This document shows, one piece after another, positions 49,589-58,136 of a DNA stretch of 64,000 nucleotides (position 1 is its first letter; every line of letters begins with the position of its first letter). The DNA lies in NCBI GenBank assembly GCA_044226485.1, contig JBGAGY010000019.1, forward strand, positions 1-64,000. Direction: 5' to 3'. A program made the translations under genes and the position numbers. The DNA comes from UBA6663 sp044226485 (GTDB taxonomy: Bacteria; Chloroflexota; Anaerolineae; Anaerolineales; UBA6663). The notes under the pieces are model-generated. The model was given only the letters and a program-made list of their open reading frames with translations. It did not search any database and was not told where the DNA came from.

Positions 49589-51828
49589 GCCAAAGCCTCC
49601 TGCGCGAGCTGCGACATCGCGATCTCGCGATAGATCTCGCAGCAGTTCATCAGTTCAGCGTGGGTGCCGCTGCCCACGATCCGGCCCTCGTCGAGCACCA
49701 GGATCTGTTCGGCGTTCTTGATCGTCGAGACGCGCTGGGTGACGATCAGCAGCGTGCTCGATTGCGTGTGCTTGTGCATCGCGCGGCGCAGCGCCGCGTC
49801 GGTCTTCAGGTCGAGCGCCGAGAAGCTGTCGTCGAAGATGTTGATCGCCGCCTTCTTGACGAGGGCGCGCGCGATCGACAGTCGCTGCTTCTGGCCGCCC
49901 GAAACGTTCTGGCCGCCCTGGGCGATGTCGGCCGCCATCCCCTCTTCCTTCGAGGTGATGAACTCCGTCGCCTGGGCGATCTCGGCCGCCAGCTCGAGTT
50001 CCTCGCGCGTGGCTTTCTCGTCGGCGTACTTCAGGTTGCTCTCGATCGTGCCCGAGAAGAGCACGCTCTTCTGCGGCACGTAGCCGATCTTCTCGCGCAG
50101 CTCGTGCTGTGTGACTTCGCGGATGTCGAGGCCGTCGATCAGGATCTGGCCGGCCGTCACATCGTAGAAGCGCGGGATCAGGTTGACGATCGTCGACTTG
50201 CCCGAGCCTGTCGCGCCGATCAGGGCGGTCGTCTGGCCGGGGTGGGCCGTGAAGCTGATGTCGTGAAGCGCGTCTTCGTCGGCGCCCGGGTAGCGGAACG
50301 AGACGTTGCGGAACTCGATAAGGCCGGCGAAGCGCTTGCCGAAGGTCTGCGGTTTCTTCGGGTCGTTGATGGCCGGCTCGACTTCGAGCACATCGGCGAT
50401 ACGGTCCGCCGATACCGAGGCGCGCGGGAGGATGATGAACATCATCGAGACCATCAAGAACGACATGACGATCTGCATCGCGTACTGCAGGAAGGCCATC
50501 ATGTCGCCGACCTGCATCTGGGCGTCGGCCACCTGATGCGCGCCGACCCAGATGATCGCCAGCGAGAGGCCGTTCATGATCAGCATCATCACGGGCATCA
50601 TGATCACCATGACGCGGTTGATGAACAGGCTGAGCGAGGTCAGGTTCTTGTTGGCCTTGTCGAAGCGCTCTTCTTCGAAGGGCTCCATGGCGAAGGCGCG
50701 GACGACCATCAGGCCGGCCAGGTTCTCGCGGGCCACGAGGTTGAGCTTGTCGACAAGGGTTTGCACCATGCGGAACTTGGGCAGCGCGACGGCGAACACT
50801 GTGCCGATCAGGCTGACCAGCACGCCGACGGCGACGGCGATCAGCCACCACATCGACGAGTCCTGCTGGATCACTTTGATGATGCCGCCGATGCCCATGA
50901 GCGGCGCGTAGAAGACCATGCGCATGGTCATCACGGCCACCATCTGGATCTGGGTGACGTCGTTCGTCGAGCGCGTGATCAGCGATGCCGTCGAGAAGCT
51001 GTCGAACTCGGCGTTCGAGAAGCTCTCGACCTTGCGGAAGACGTCATGGCGGATGTCGCGCGCGACGCCGGCCGCGGCGCGGGCCGACAGGTAGCTCACC
51101 GCGATCGTGCAGGCGGCTGAGAGCAGCGTCAGGCCGAGCATCCACATGCCGATGTTGATGATGTAGTCGCTCTGGACTTTGCCGGTGTCGACGCCCAGAG
51201 CCGTGTATTCGGCCTTGACCACTCGCGCCGCGGCCTGGACGATCATCTTGTCGCCGAGCGCCGAGAACTTGTCGTTCATGGCGTCGGTCACCGTCTTCAT
51301 GGTCGAGGCCGGCATCTTGCCGAGCAACGCGAACACGTCCATGCCGGCCGGGATCTTGGAGAGATCAAAGCCCTTGACATTGGCCGCCATCTGCGCGGCT
51401 TTCTCGGGGTCGGCCAGGGCCTCCTCGATGCCGTTGACGGCCAGCAGGGCTTTGGCGAGCGCCGGGCTGATCGCGTCGATCGAGGCCTGGTCGAGCGGCT
51501 TGATCACGTAGATCGCCTCGTTGGCCAGGGCCGGGTATTTGCCGACGTAGTTGGCGGCCTCGGGCGAATCGGGCGTGATCAACGTATAGGCGTCGAGCAC
51601 TGTCGCCTTGTCCTCGGACGAGAGGAAGATGACCACGCGATCCATCTCGCTCTTGCGGATGGCCTCGGGCAGCGCGGTTTCGACACCGCCCTGCTGGATG
51701 CCGGTGTTGACCATCCGCGACAGATAGTCGGGCAGGGCGAGGTCGAAGTTCGCCTGCGCAAACAGCAGGAAGATCGTGATCAGCACGATCAACAGATAGG
51801 GTTTGACGTACTTGGCAATACGCAGCAT
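49585..51828 (-). CDS. Heterodimeric ABC exporter half-transporter with degenerate ATPase and external domain
   Basis: 747 residues, longer than usual because about 170-190 residues (roughly 30-215) are inserted between TM1 and TM2, outside the cell, as in BmrD-type exporters. The ATPase has Walker A GATGSGKST and canonical signature VSGGQ. Walker B reads INIFDDSFSALD (catalytic Glu to Asp) and the switch reads VTQRVST (His to Gln). These are the expected changes of the non-catalytic site partner. The start is ATG 51828, 55 bases after the MarR stop. The substrate is unknown; drugs, lipids or peptides are typical. Confidence 0.92.
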   Translation of the reverse strand: MLRIAKYVKPYLLIVLITIFLLFAQANFDLALPDYLSRMVNTGIQQGGVETALPEAIRKSEMDRVVIFLSSEDKATVLDAYTLITPDSPEAANYVGKYPALANEAIYVIKPLDQASIDAISPALAKALLAVNGIEEALADPEKAAQMAANVKGFDLSKIPAGMDVFALLGKMPASTMKTVTDAMNDKFSALGDKMIVQAAARVVKAEYTALGVDTGKVQSDYIINIGMWMLGLTLLSAACTIAVSYLSARAAAGVARDIRHDVFRKVESFSNAEFDSFSTASLITRSTNDVTQIQMVAVMTMRMVFYAPLMGIGGIIKVIQQDSSMWWLIAVAVGVLVSLIGTVFAVALPKFRMVQTLVDKLNLVARENLAGLMVVRAFAMEPFEEERFDKANKNLTSLSLFINRVMVIMMPVMMLIMNGLSLAIIWVGAHQVADAQMQVGDMMAFLQYAMQIVMSFLMVSMMFIILPRASVSADRIADVLEVEPAINDPKKPQTFGKRFAGLIEFRNVSFRYPGADEDALHDISFTAHPGQTTALIGATGSGKSTIVNLIPRFYDVTAGQILIDGLDIREVTQHELREKIGYVPQKSVLFSGTIESNLKYADEKATREELELAAEIAQATEFITSKEEGMAADIAQGGQNVSGGQKQRLSIARALVKKAAINIFDDSFSALDLKTDAALRRAMHKHTQSSTLLIVTQRVSTIKNAEQILVLDEGRIVGSGTHAELMNCCEIYREIAMSQLAQEALA

Positions 51829-51883
51829 GAAACGGGTACCTCAGTGAGCCCGCGAAACGCGGGAATACGAAAGAGCAAACGGA

Positions 51884-52339
51884 TCAGGCCTCGGGCGCGG
51901 AGTCCAGGTCTCGGGCGCGGCGGACGAGGATGTGCAAGGCTTCGGTCACGGTCTCGAGCTCGGGCTCGGTCAGCGTGTGCGACAGGTCTTCCACCCAGCG
52001 CTGGCGCGCCCGCAGGCTGGCCTCGAGCAGCTCCCGACCGCGATCGGTCAGGGCCACGTTGCGGACGCGGCGATCGTTCGGGTCTTCGGTGCGCGTGATC
52101 ACGCCTTGCTGAACGAGCCGGTCCAACAACTGGCTGGTGGCGGCGAGCGTCGTCCCCATCTCCTTGCTGATATCCGACATCGGCAGGGCGCCCTGTCGAT
52201 GGATCCGCATCAGGGCCCCGATCTGGGGCATCGAGAAACCCGACTCGCGGGCTTGAGACATGAACCGCTGCATAGAGCGAGCCATGAAGATCTCGGTCCA
52301 TTGTCGGAAGGCGTCCCTAAACGCTTCAACAGGATGCAC
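51884..52339 (-). CDS. MarR family transcriptional regulator
   Basis: About 151 residues. The winged helix-turn-helix has MPQIGALMRIHRQG, MSDISKEMGTTLAATSQLLDRLVQQGVITR and the wing DPNDRRVRNVALTDRGREL, flanked by dimer helices. It probably represses itself and the two ABC exporter genes that follow. Start choice: GGAGG (52346-52350) sits 6 bases from GTG 52339, while the TTG at 52345 abuts it, so GTG 52339 was taken. An inverted repeat operator lies just upstream. Confidence 0.9.
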   Translation of the reverse strand: MHPVEAFRDAFRQWTEIFMARSMQRFMSQARESGFSMPQIGALMRIHRQGALPMSDISKEMGTTLAATSQLLDRLVQQGVITRTEDPNDRRVRNVALTDRGRELLEASLRARQRWVEDLSHTLTEPELETVTEALHILVRRARDLDSAPEA

Positions 52340-52354
52340 TATCAACCTCCTTGA

Positions 52355-52378
52355 ATATATAAGCGGGCTTAACTATAT
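52355..52378 (-). promoter_or_regulatory. Candidate MarR operator
   Basis: atatataagc (52355-52364) and gcttaactatat (52367-52378) form an AT-rich imperfect inverted repeat 15 bases before the GTG start. It includes TATA-like sequence on the reverse strand, so bound MarR would block transcription. Confidence 0.6.
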
Positions 52379-52525
52379 GGTCCTGCTAAACATCGATCAA
52401 GCCCCTTTTTGGGCCAGTTTGGGCGTCAAGAGGGCGATTTCAGGCGTAAAGTGTCAAGCCAGGTTTCATCTTGCGTCAGGCATGCCTTTTCGATGGTCAA
52501 ACTCAGTTGGCAGGAAGAGCATCGC

Positions 52526-52575
52526 GAGGTAATATGCACGATGTATCGATAAGTGTGCAATTTGTGCATTACCTC
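52526..52575 (+). promoter_or_regulatory. Candidate TetR operator
   Basis: gaggtaatatgcac (52526-52539) and gtgcattacctc (52564-52575) are inverted with two extra bases in the left arm, just before the TetR start at 52594. It is likely autoregulatory. Confidence 0.58.
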
Positions 52576-52593
52576 TTCCTCAGAAGGCCGTGT

Positions 52594-53325
52594 ATGCCCG
52601 AAAGAGACGAACGCAAACAACAAATCCTGATCGCCGCCGCGACCGTCATCGTCCGACTGGGCTACGACAAAACCACCATGGGCGACATCGCGGCGGAAGC
52701 CGGCGTGAGCCGCCGGACCGTTTATCTGTACTTCAAGGGCAAGGACGAGCTCTTCGAGGCGTTGTTGTCTCAGGAATGGCTGCACTACTCGCGAGCCTGG
52801 TTGGAGGCGATTGAGGCCGACCCGCGCGGCGGGACCCTTGGAGGCTTCTACCGGGCGCTCAATCGGGCGGTCAACAGCCGTCCGTTGATCTCCGCTGTCA
52901 TGCGGAGGGACCGACGGGTCATGGGCAACTATTTGCGTCAGACGGACAGCGTCGCCGCTCGCATGGCTTCGGGCCTGAACACCTCAGACTTCGTCAGGGC
53001 GTTGCAGGCGGCCGGCGCCGTCCGCCAGGATGTCGATGCCGCTGTGCTGGGGCACATCCTCGAGATCCTGTCGTATGGACAGTTGACGATCGGGGAGTTC
53101 AGGCCGACGGATCAGTTCCCCCCATATGACACCGTGATCGATGCTCTGGCCAATCTGCTGGACCGCGCGTTGCTGCCAGAGGGCGCAGACAGCAGCGATG
53201 CGGGCAAGGCTTTCTTCCGACAGTTGGCGGCCACGGCCCGCGCTCAGATGGAGCAGATCGCCCAGCTTGCGGAAGAGCCTCCTTCTCAAAGCCAGGAACA
53301 CAGTGGGGCCGGGGACAACGCATGA
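52594..53325 (+). CDS. TetR family transcriptional regulator
   Basis: 243 residues. The N-terminal helix-turn-helix (KQQILIAAATVIVRLGYDKTTMGDIAAEAGVSRRTVYLYFKGKDELF, residues ~8-55) is clear. The C-terminal ligand domain is long and ends in a Ser/Gln-rich tail. The frame is open for 41 codons upstream but that part covers the operator, so ATG 52594 was chosen. It lies 45 bases before a methyltransferase gene and probably controls it. It is divergent from the MarR-ABC operon. Confidence 0.9.
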   Translation: MPERDERKQQILIAAATVIVRLGYDKTTMGDIAAEAGVSRRTVYLYFKGKDELFEALLSQEWLHYSRAWLEAIEADPRGGTLGGFYRALNRAVNSRPLISAVMRRDRRVMGNYLRQTDSVAARMASGLNTSDFVRALQAAGAVRQDVDAAVLGHILEILSYGQLTIGEFRPTDQFPPYDTVIDALANLLDRALLPEGADSSDAGKAFFRQLAATARAQMEQIAQLAEEPPSQSQEHSGAGDNA

Positions 53326-53370
53326 AGCGTCGCTCACCGCGAGGCCTCCTCAAACACCAGGTATGAAGCA

Positions 53371-54393
53371 ATGACAACCACACCTCAAACGAAAACCTCC
53401 ACGAATAGCCCGATCGCCGCTGTCCTCTTCTACGGGGTGTCGATCATTCTGCTGCCGCTCTTCCTGATCGGCTACGTGGTCTGGATCGGCGCCATGTTCA
53501 CCCGTCGCAAGTCGAGTGCCTCGGCCACAGCGCAGGCGCCGCTGTTTGCGCGCTGGCTCGAGCACCACATGGGCACACGCCCGGATGAAGGCGCCAACAG
53601 GATGCTGCCGGTTGCCCCCGGCATCCCGTCATTGGGATGGCGCCTGGTGGGCGGCACTATGCTGGTGGCACATCGCCTCAGCGGCTATGTGCCTGACACA
53701 CTGCGCTACCCCTTCGAAGGCGAGGTCACGATTCAGAATCAGGGCGGCGCCCGGCAGACCTTCTACGACCGAATCGTCCAGGACTATCTCCCGTCTGTCG
53801 GGCAATTCGTGATCCTGGGCGCCGGCTACGACACGCGCGCCCTCAACCTCCCCAAAGATACGCCTGTCCGATCGTTTGAAGTCGACACCCCGGCGACGGT
53901 CGCGGGCAAGCGCGCGACGTTGGCGAACGCCGGCCTGGACACGAGCGGTGTGGCGCTTGTCGCTGCCGACTTCGAGCACGAAGATTGGCTCGAGAAGCTG
54001 ATCGAGGCCCGGTTCGACGCCCATCGGCCGGCGCTGTTCATCTGGGAAGGCGTGACGCCGTACCTGGATCGACAGGCCGTCGAGGCCACGTTGAGGAAGA
54101 TCGCCGGCCTGGCGCCGGGCACCGTCGTGGCGTTCGACCACTTCACCACGGAAGTCCTCGATTCCAATTCGCTGATGATGCGCTCCATTCGCGCGTCGCT
54201 CGGCGCGGGCGGCGAGCCTCTGAAGTTCGGCATCGAGGCGACGCCACCGCTGAGGAACCAGGTGGTGGCGTTGCTCGGCTCTTGCGGCCTCGAGATGATC
54301 GAGCAACGCACCCTTGGCGTTGAGACAGGCGGTAAGCGCGCCTGGGGCGGCTTCGTTGTCGCGGGCGTGCGGTCAGAAGGCGCTCAGGCCTGA
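53371..54393 (+). CDS. Class I SAM-dependent methyltransferase, PPM1/TIGR00027-like, with N-terminal membrane helix
   Basis: 340 residues. Residues ~15-43 form a hydrophobic segment (AVLFYGVSIILLPLFLIGYVVW), unusual for this family. The catalytic part has the SAM motif VILGAGYDTRALNLP near 150, EVDTPATVAGKR, and the late LCM/PPM1-type block FIWEGVTPYLDRQAVEATL near 225. Family members O-methylate carboxyl groups of proteins or natural products. The membrane anchor suggests a lipid or membrane-bound substrate (inference). It is probably co-transcribed with the preceding TetR. Confidence 0.85.
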   Translation: MTTTPQTKTSTNSPIAAVLFYGVSIILLPLFLIGYVVWIGAMFTRRKSSASATAQAPLFARWLEHHMGTRPDEGANRMLPVAPGIPSLGWRLVGGTMLVAHRLSGYVPDTLRYPFEGEVTIQNQGGARQTFYDRIVQDYLPSVGQFVILGAGYDTRALNLPKDTPVRSFEVDTPATVAGKRATLANAGLDTSGVALVAADFEHEDWLEKLIEARFDAHRPALFIWEGVTPYLDRQAVEATLRKIAGLAPGTVVAFDHFTTEVLDSNSLMMRSIRASLGAGGEPLKFGIEATPPLRNQVVALLGSCGLEMIEQRTLGVETGGKRAWGGFVVAGVRSEGAQA

Positions 54394-54418
54394 TTGCCAG
54401 GGCTTCACCGCCCATCGA

Positions 54419-54597
54419 GTCATCCAGAGCGACTTACCGTATCCGCTGTCTGGATCCTCCAATGAGCGTGAAGGATCTCCTCCGAAGACTCGCGTGCCTT
54501 CACGAGGGTGTTTTCTACAGCTACCGAGTCCGACAGGAGATCCTTCGCGCTCAACACAGTGGAATCCTGCCCACGAGGTTTGGGCGCTCTGGATGAC
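54419..54597. repeat. Large nested palindrome 3' of the methyltransferase
   Basis: The outer arms gtcatccagagcg (54419-54431) and cgctctggatgac (54585-54597) pair perfectly over 13 bases. The inner arms at 54464-54481 and 54535-54552 pair over 18 with one mismatch. Further in, gactcg (54487-54492) pairs with cgagtc (54525-54530). The core words aaggatctcct / aggagatcctt resemble intergenic repeats I recall from several environmental phyla. Confidence 0.75.
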
Positions 54598-54824
54598 ATG
54601 GACGGAAGAGCCGAGGCGCAGGGAGCCGGGCGGGCGGCCCTGGCGGGCGGGCGACGCATGCGTCGCCACCACGACGAAATGATCTGATGCTTCGTCGTTT
54701 CGTGCCTGTCGGAGGATGCCGTAGGGGAATACAACCCTGTGCATCAGCGCTATCCGTGGCCATCCGCGAGATCCGTGTACAAACGAATGGGTTGATCCTC
54801 GATCAACCCGTTCACCGAAAACAA

Positions 54825-54857
54825 AACCGGCCGTGAGGGCATGCCTCACGGCCGGTT
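54825..54857 (-). terminator. Rho-independent terminator of the alpha-mannosidase
   Basis: A perfect 14-bp stem (54825-54838 with 54844-54857), 5-base loop, followed on the reverse strand by ttgttttc. It lies 20 bases after the stop. Confidence 0.88.
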
Positions 54858-54876
54858 GGCGTTCGAACGATGAACG

Positions 54877-57800
54877 TCAGCGGGCGGGGATGAGCCGAAC
54901 CGTGACAATCTGGTAGGGCGTCAGGTCGATGCCGACCGAGTCGCCCGAAACCGTCAAGGGATGCTGATCTTCCTCGAGCAGGTTGCAGATGTAAGCCTCG
55001 GCCACCGGGAAACCGGCGCTCAGGGTCACGCGGCCGCGGTTCCGCTGGTGCTCGTAGAGGCGCGCGATCACGCCGCGTCCATCCTCAGCGCGCTTGACGG
55101 TCTCGATCACGGCCCACGAGGAGTCGAGGGAAACGAGCGAGCCTGTCGCTGAACCACCGCCGGCGGTTCCGCTGACGCTCTTGAGGATCAACGGATCGTT
55201 GAGGTCATAGGCCGCGGCGACGACTTCGCCGCGCCAGTCGCCGTCGTGGGGCAGCAGGCTGTAGGTCATGCGGTGCTCGCCCTGGTCGGCCTGCGGGTCG
55301 GGCTGCGTGGCGCTCTTGAGCAGCGTCAGGCGCAAGACGTTGTCGAGGACGTCGTAGCCGTACTTGCAATCGTTCAGCAGCGCGACGCCGTAGTTGCCCT
55401 CGCTCAGGTCCGCCCACTTGTGCGCGCAGGTCTCGAAGCGCGCCCAGTCCCACGAGGTGTTGCGATGGGTGGGGCGCTGGACGTTGCCCCACTGCACGTC
55501 GAACGTGGCGGTCGGGCTCATCACGTCCACCGGGAACGAAGCCTTGAGAAGCGTGTGGTGCTCGTGCCAGTCGATCCAGGTGTCGAAGTCGAGGCGCGCG
55601 CTGCCGGCCCAGAGCTGGATCTTCTGGATCAGGCGGCTCTGGCGGTACTGGCGCTCGACGGTCACCGTCGCGCGCAGCGGGCCGCTCTCGGTGATGGCGA
55701 TGGCGGTGACGCCTTCGATCTTCTCGAAGCGGTCTTCGTAGTAGATGTCGATGTCCCAGGCGTCGAAGTTCATCGGGCGGTCTTCGAACGCCAGGAGCGA
55801 GTTGGCGACCACGTTCGGCGCGAGCACCTCGCGGTTGCGTAGCTTATCGGTGAAGCGCTTGATGTCGCCGTTCGGCGCGATCTCGACCCGCACCTTCGAA
55901 TTCTCGAGGACGATGTGCTCGCCTTCATGCTTCGCCGAGACGGGCTGAGCCGGCGTTGCGGTTTCGCTGCTCGCGCCCAGGCCGACGACCGAGTACGGCG
56001 CCAGGCCCGGCACCTCGACCAATGTGCCGCCGGCCACACGCTGCGTGGCCACGGCCTTGCCGTCTGGCCCTGACAGCGCGCCGACGTCGCCGGCCAGCAG
56101 GCCGATGCGTGCCCCGCCGAACGAGGTCGGGTTGGCGGCCAGGACGCGCGAGCCGGCGGGCAGCGTCGTTGCCAGCGCCTCGAGCGCGCCGTCGCGGGCG
56201 GCCGCGCCCAGTTCGTGGATATGGGCGTAGTCGCGGTCGCTGTCGACGTAGACCGGCCCGATCGAAGAGCCCGGCAGGATGTCGTGGAACTGGTTGAGGC
56301 AGGTCAGTTCCCAGGCCTCGGCCAGCTTCTCGGTCGGGTAGCTCGCGCCGGCGCGCTGCTCGGCCAGTGCCGCCAGGAACTCGGCGTCGTGCAGCAGGAA
56401 CTCGCTCTTGCGGTTGTTGCGCTTGTTGCGCGCCTGGCTTGTGTACGTGCCGCGGTGGTACTCGAAGTAGAACTCGCCGTTCCACACCGGGAGCCTGTCG
56501 CTGAGCTCTTCCTCGATGCGGTCCATGTACTCGCGGACCGTGCCGGAGCGGACCCGCGGCGCGCCGGGGTGGCCCGCGAGGCGCTCGACGTTCTGGATCA
56601 TCTCGCGCGTCGGCCCGCCGCCGCCGTCGCCGTAGCCGTACGCGGCCAGCAACTCGTTGTAGGTTTCTTTCTGCTTGAAGTTCCGCCAGGTGCCGAAGAC
56701 CTCGGAGCCTGAGAGCACGGCATTGTAGGTCGTGGCGTGCGGCAGGTACTCGTCGCCGGCCGGTGTCGTCAGGAAGTGGGTCAGGATGCGAGTGCCGTCG
56801 AGGCCCTGCCACCACAGGATCTGGTGAGGCATGGCGTTGTACTGGTTCCAGCTCATCTTGTGCGTGATGAAGTACTTCATCCCCGCCAGTTTGATGAGCT
56901 GCGGGAGCGCCCAGCTGTAGCCAAAGGTGTCGGGCAGCCAGAGCACGGGTGTGTCGACGTCGCCGAAGTGCTTGCGGAAGTAGCCGCGGCCGAGCAGGAA
57001 CTGGCGCGCCAACGACTCGGCGCCGATGCAGTTGGCGTCGGGCTCGACCCACGTGCCGCCCATCACCTCCCAGCGGCCCTCAGCCACGCGCTCCGTGATC
57101 TGCGCGAACAGCTCGGGGTAGTGCTTCTCGGTGTAGCTGTAGAGCTGAGCCTGGCTCTGCGAGAACGTATAGGTCGGGAACTCGTCCATCAGCCGCAACA
57201 CGGTGCTGAACGTGCGGCCGGCCTTGCGCACGGTCTGGTCGAGCGTCCACAGCCAGGCCACGTCGATGTGGGCGTGCCCGGCGGCGACGATGTCGACGTC
57301 CATCGGGGCGCCGGCCTGCGCGATGGCGCTCTTCAGAGCCTCCAGTGCGCCGGGCACACTGGCGTAGAACTCGGGCCCGCCGATGGGGTCGCGCGTGTCG
57401 AGGATGCGGAAGGCCTGGTCGAGGGCGTTGAGCAGCCGGCCCTTCACCGGGTCCTCATCGCTCAGCTGCTGCGCGACTTCGTACGTCACGCGGGTTGTGG
57501 CGACCAGGTCGCGCGTCGGCGGGTCGATCTGGACGATCTGGCAGGTGCGCATCAGCAGCTTCGTGCCCTCGGGCTGTGGGACCCAGCCGCCGATGCCCGT
57601 CCAGCCGTGCAGGGCCAGCGCGTGGCTCTTGCCGTCGCGGTAGTCGTCGCGCAGCCGGACCTCCTGATGGTGCCGGTCGCCGGCGGCGTAGGGCTGGCCG
57701 TCGATGTAGACCAGGGTCTCCGGGTGGCTGAAATCGCCGGCCTCGCCGAGCGGCAGGTAGAGCGCGATCGGGCGATCGTCGCCGGCCCAGGCGCCGGGCA

Positions 57801-58038
57801 CCTGGAAGCAGCCGCGCATGGCGAAGTCGAGCCGCCAGTCACCCCAGTACGAGTTTGGCGCGATGACGTCCCAGCTCGAGTCGTCGACGTCGGCGCCGAT
57901 CGGCGGGGCGACGTCGGGCCCGCTCAGTTTGGTGAAGCGGAACGGCTGCAACGGCTCGCGTCTCGCATAGACCAGGGGCATGATCAACTGCAGTCGCTGC
58001 GCGATCTTCTGGGGCGTCCAACGGACTTTGTGTGACAC
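54877..58038 (-). CDS. Family 38 alpha-mannosidase
   Basis: About 1053 residues. The GH38 domain has the zinc/active-site motif AGHAHIDVAWLWTLDQT (near 251-266) and the nucleophile in WVEPDANCIGAESLARQ (Asp near 332). Beta-sandwich C-terminal domains follow (from about 640). The enzyme removes alpha-mannose from oligosaccharides, probably in the cytoplasm because no signal peptide is present. Start choice: GTG 58038 (MSHKVRWTPQ) has gaggag 7 bases upstream; the 76-codon upstream extension runs through a terminator hairpin. It lies after the ABC importer genes, which would feed it mannosides. Confidence 0.92.
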   Translation of the reverse strand: MSHKVRWTPQKIAQRLQLIMPLVYARREPLQPFRFTKLSGPDVAPPIGADVDDSSWDVIAPNSYWGDWRLDFAMRGCFQVPGAWAGDDRPIALYLPLGEAGDFSHPETLVYIDGQPYAAGDRHHQEVRLRDDYRDGKSHALALHGWTGIGGWVPQPEGTKLLMRTCQIVQIDPPTRDLVATTRVTYEVAQQLSDEDPVKGRLLNALDQAFRILDTRDPIGGPEFYASVPGALEALKSAIAQAGAPMDVDIVAAGHAHIDVAWLWTLDQTVRKAGRTFSTVLRLMDEFPTYTFSQSQAQLYSYTEKHYPELFAQITERVAEGRWEVMGGTWVEPDANCIGAESLARQFLLGRGYFRKHFGDVDTPVLWLPDTFGYSWALPQLIKLAGMKYFITHKMSWNQYNAMPHQILWWQGLDGTRILTHFLTTPAGDEYLPHATTYNAVLSGSEVFGTWRNFKQKETYNELLAAYGYGDGGGGPTREMIQNVERLAGHPGAPRVRSGTVREYMDRIEEELSDRLPVWNGEFYFEYHRGTYTSQARNKRNNRKSEFLLHDAEFLAALAEQRAGASYPTEKLAEAWELTCLNQFHDILPGSSIGPVYVDSDRDYAHIHELGAAARDGALEALATTLPAGSRVLAANPTSFGGARIGLLAGDVGALSGPDGKAVATQRVAGGTLVEVPGLAPYSVVGLGASSETATPAQPVSAKHEGEHIVLENSKVRVEIAPNGDIKRFTDKLRNREVLAPNVVANSLLAFEDRPMNFDAWDIDIYYEDRFEKIEGVTAIAITESGPLRATVTVERQYRQSRLIQKIQLWAGSARLDFDTWIDWHEHHTLLKASFPVDVMSPTATFDVQWGNVQRPTHRNTSWDWARFETCAHKWADLSEGNYGVALLNDCKYGYDVLDNVLRLTLLKSATQPDPQADQGEHRMTYSLLPHDGDWRGEVVAAAYDLNDPLILKSVSGTAGGGSATGSLVSLDSSWAVIETVKRAEDGRGVIARLYEHQRNRGRVTLSAGFPVAEAYICNLLEEDQHPLTVSGDSVGIDLTPYQIVTVRLIPAR

Positions 58039-58075
58039 TGCAAGACTCCTCGTGAGACTAGTGATAGGCAAAAAC

Positions 58076-58117
58076 GGTGCTCCGGTGGACGGGGCGAGCC
58101 CCGTCCACCGGAGCACC
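58076..58117. terminator. Strong hairpin between ABC importer and mannosidase
   Basis: A perfect 19-bp stem (58076-58094 with 58099-58117) and 4-base loop, flanked by aaaaa on one side and tttttt on the other, so it can terminate in both directions. On the reverse strand it lies between the last importer gene (stop 58137) and the mannosidase start (58038), leaving only 37 bases for a separate promoter. Read-through control is likely. Confidence 0.88.
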
Positions 58118-58136
58118 CCGTTTTTTGCCAGATTTC

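Larger units (their letters stand above)
54394..54876. other. 483-base intergenic region with nested palindromes
   Basis: There is no convincing gene. It contains the large palindrome at 54419-54597, word-like ccgtggccatccgcgagatccgtg (54754-54777), a perfect 9-bp hairpin (54789-54797 with 54801-54809), and the mannosidase terminator at 54825-54857. Confidence 0.6.
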
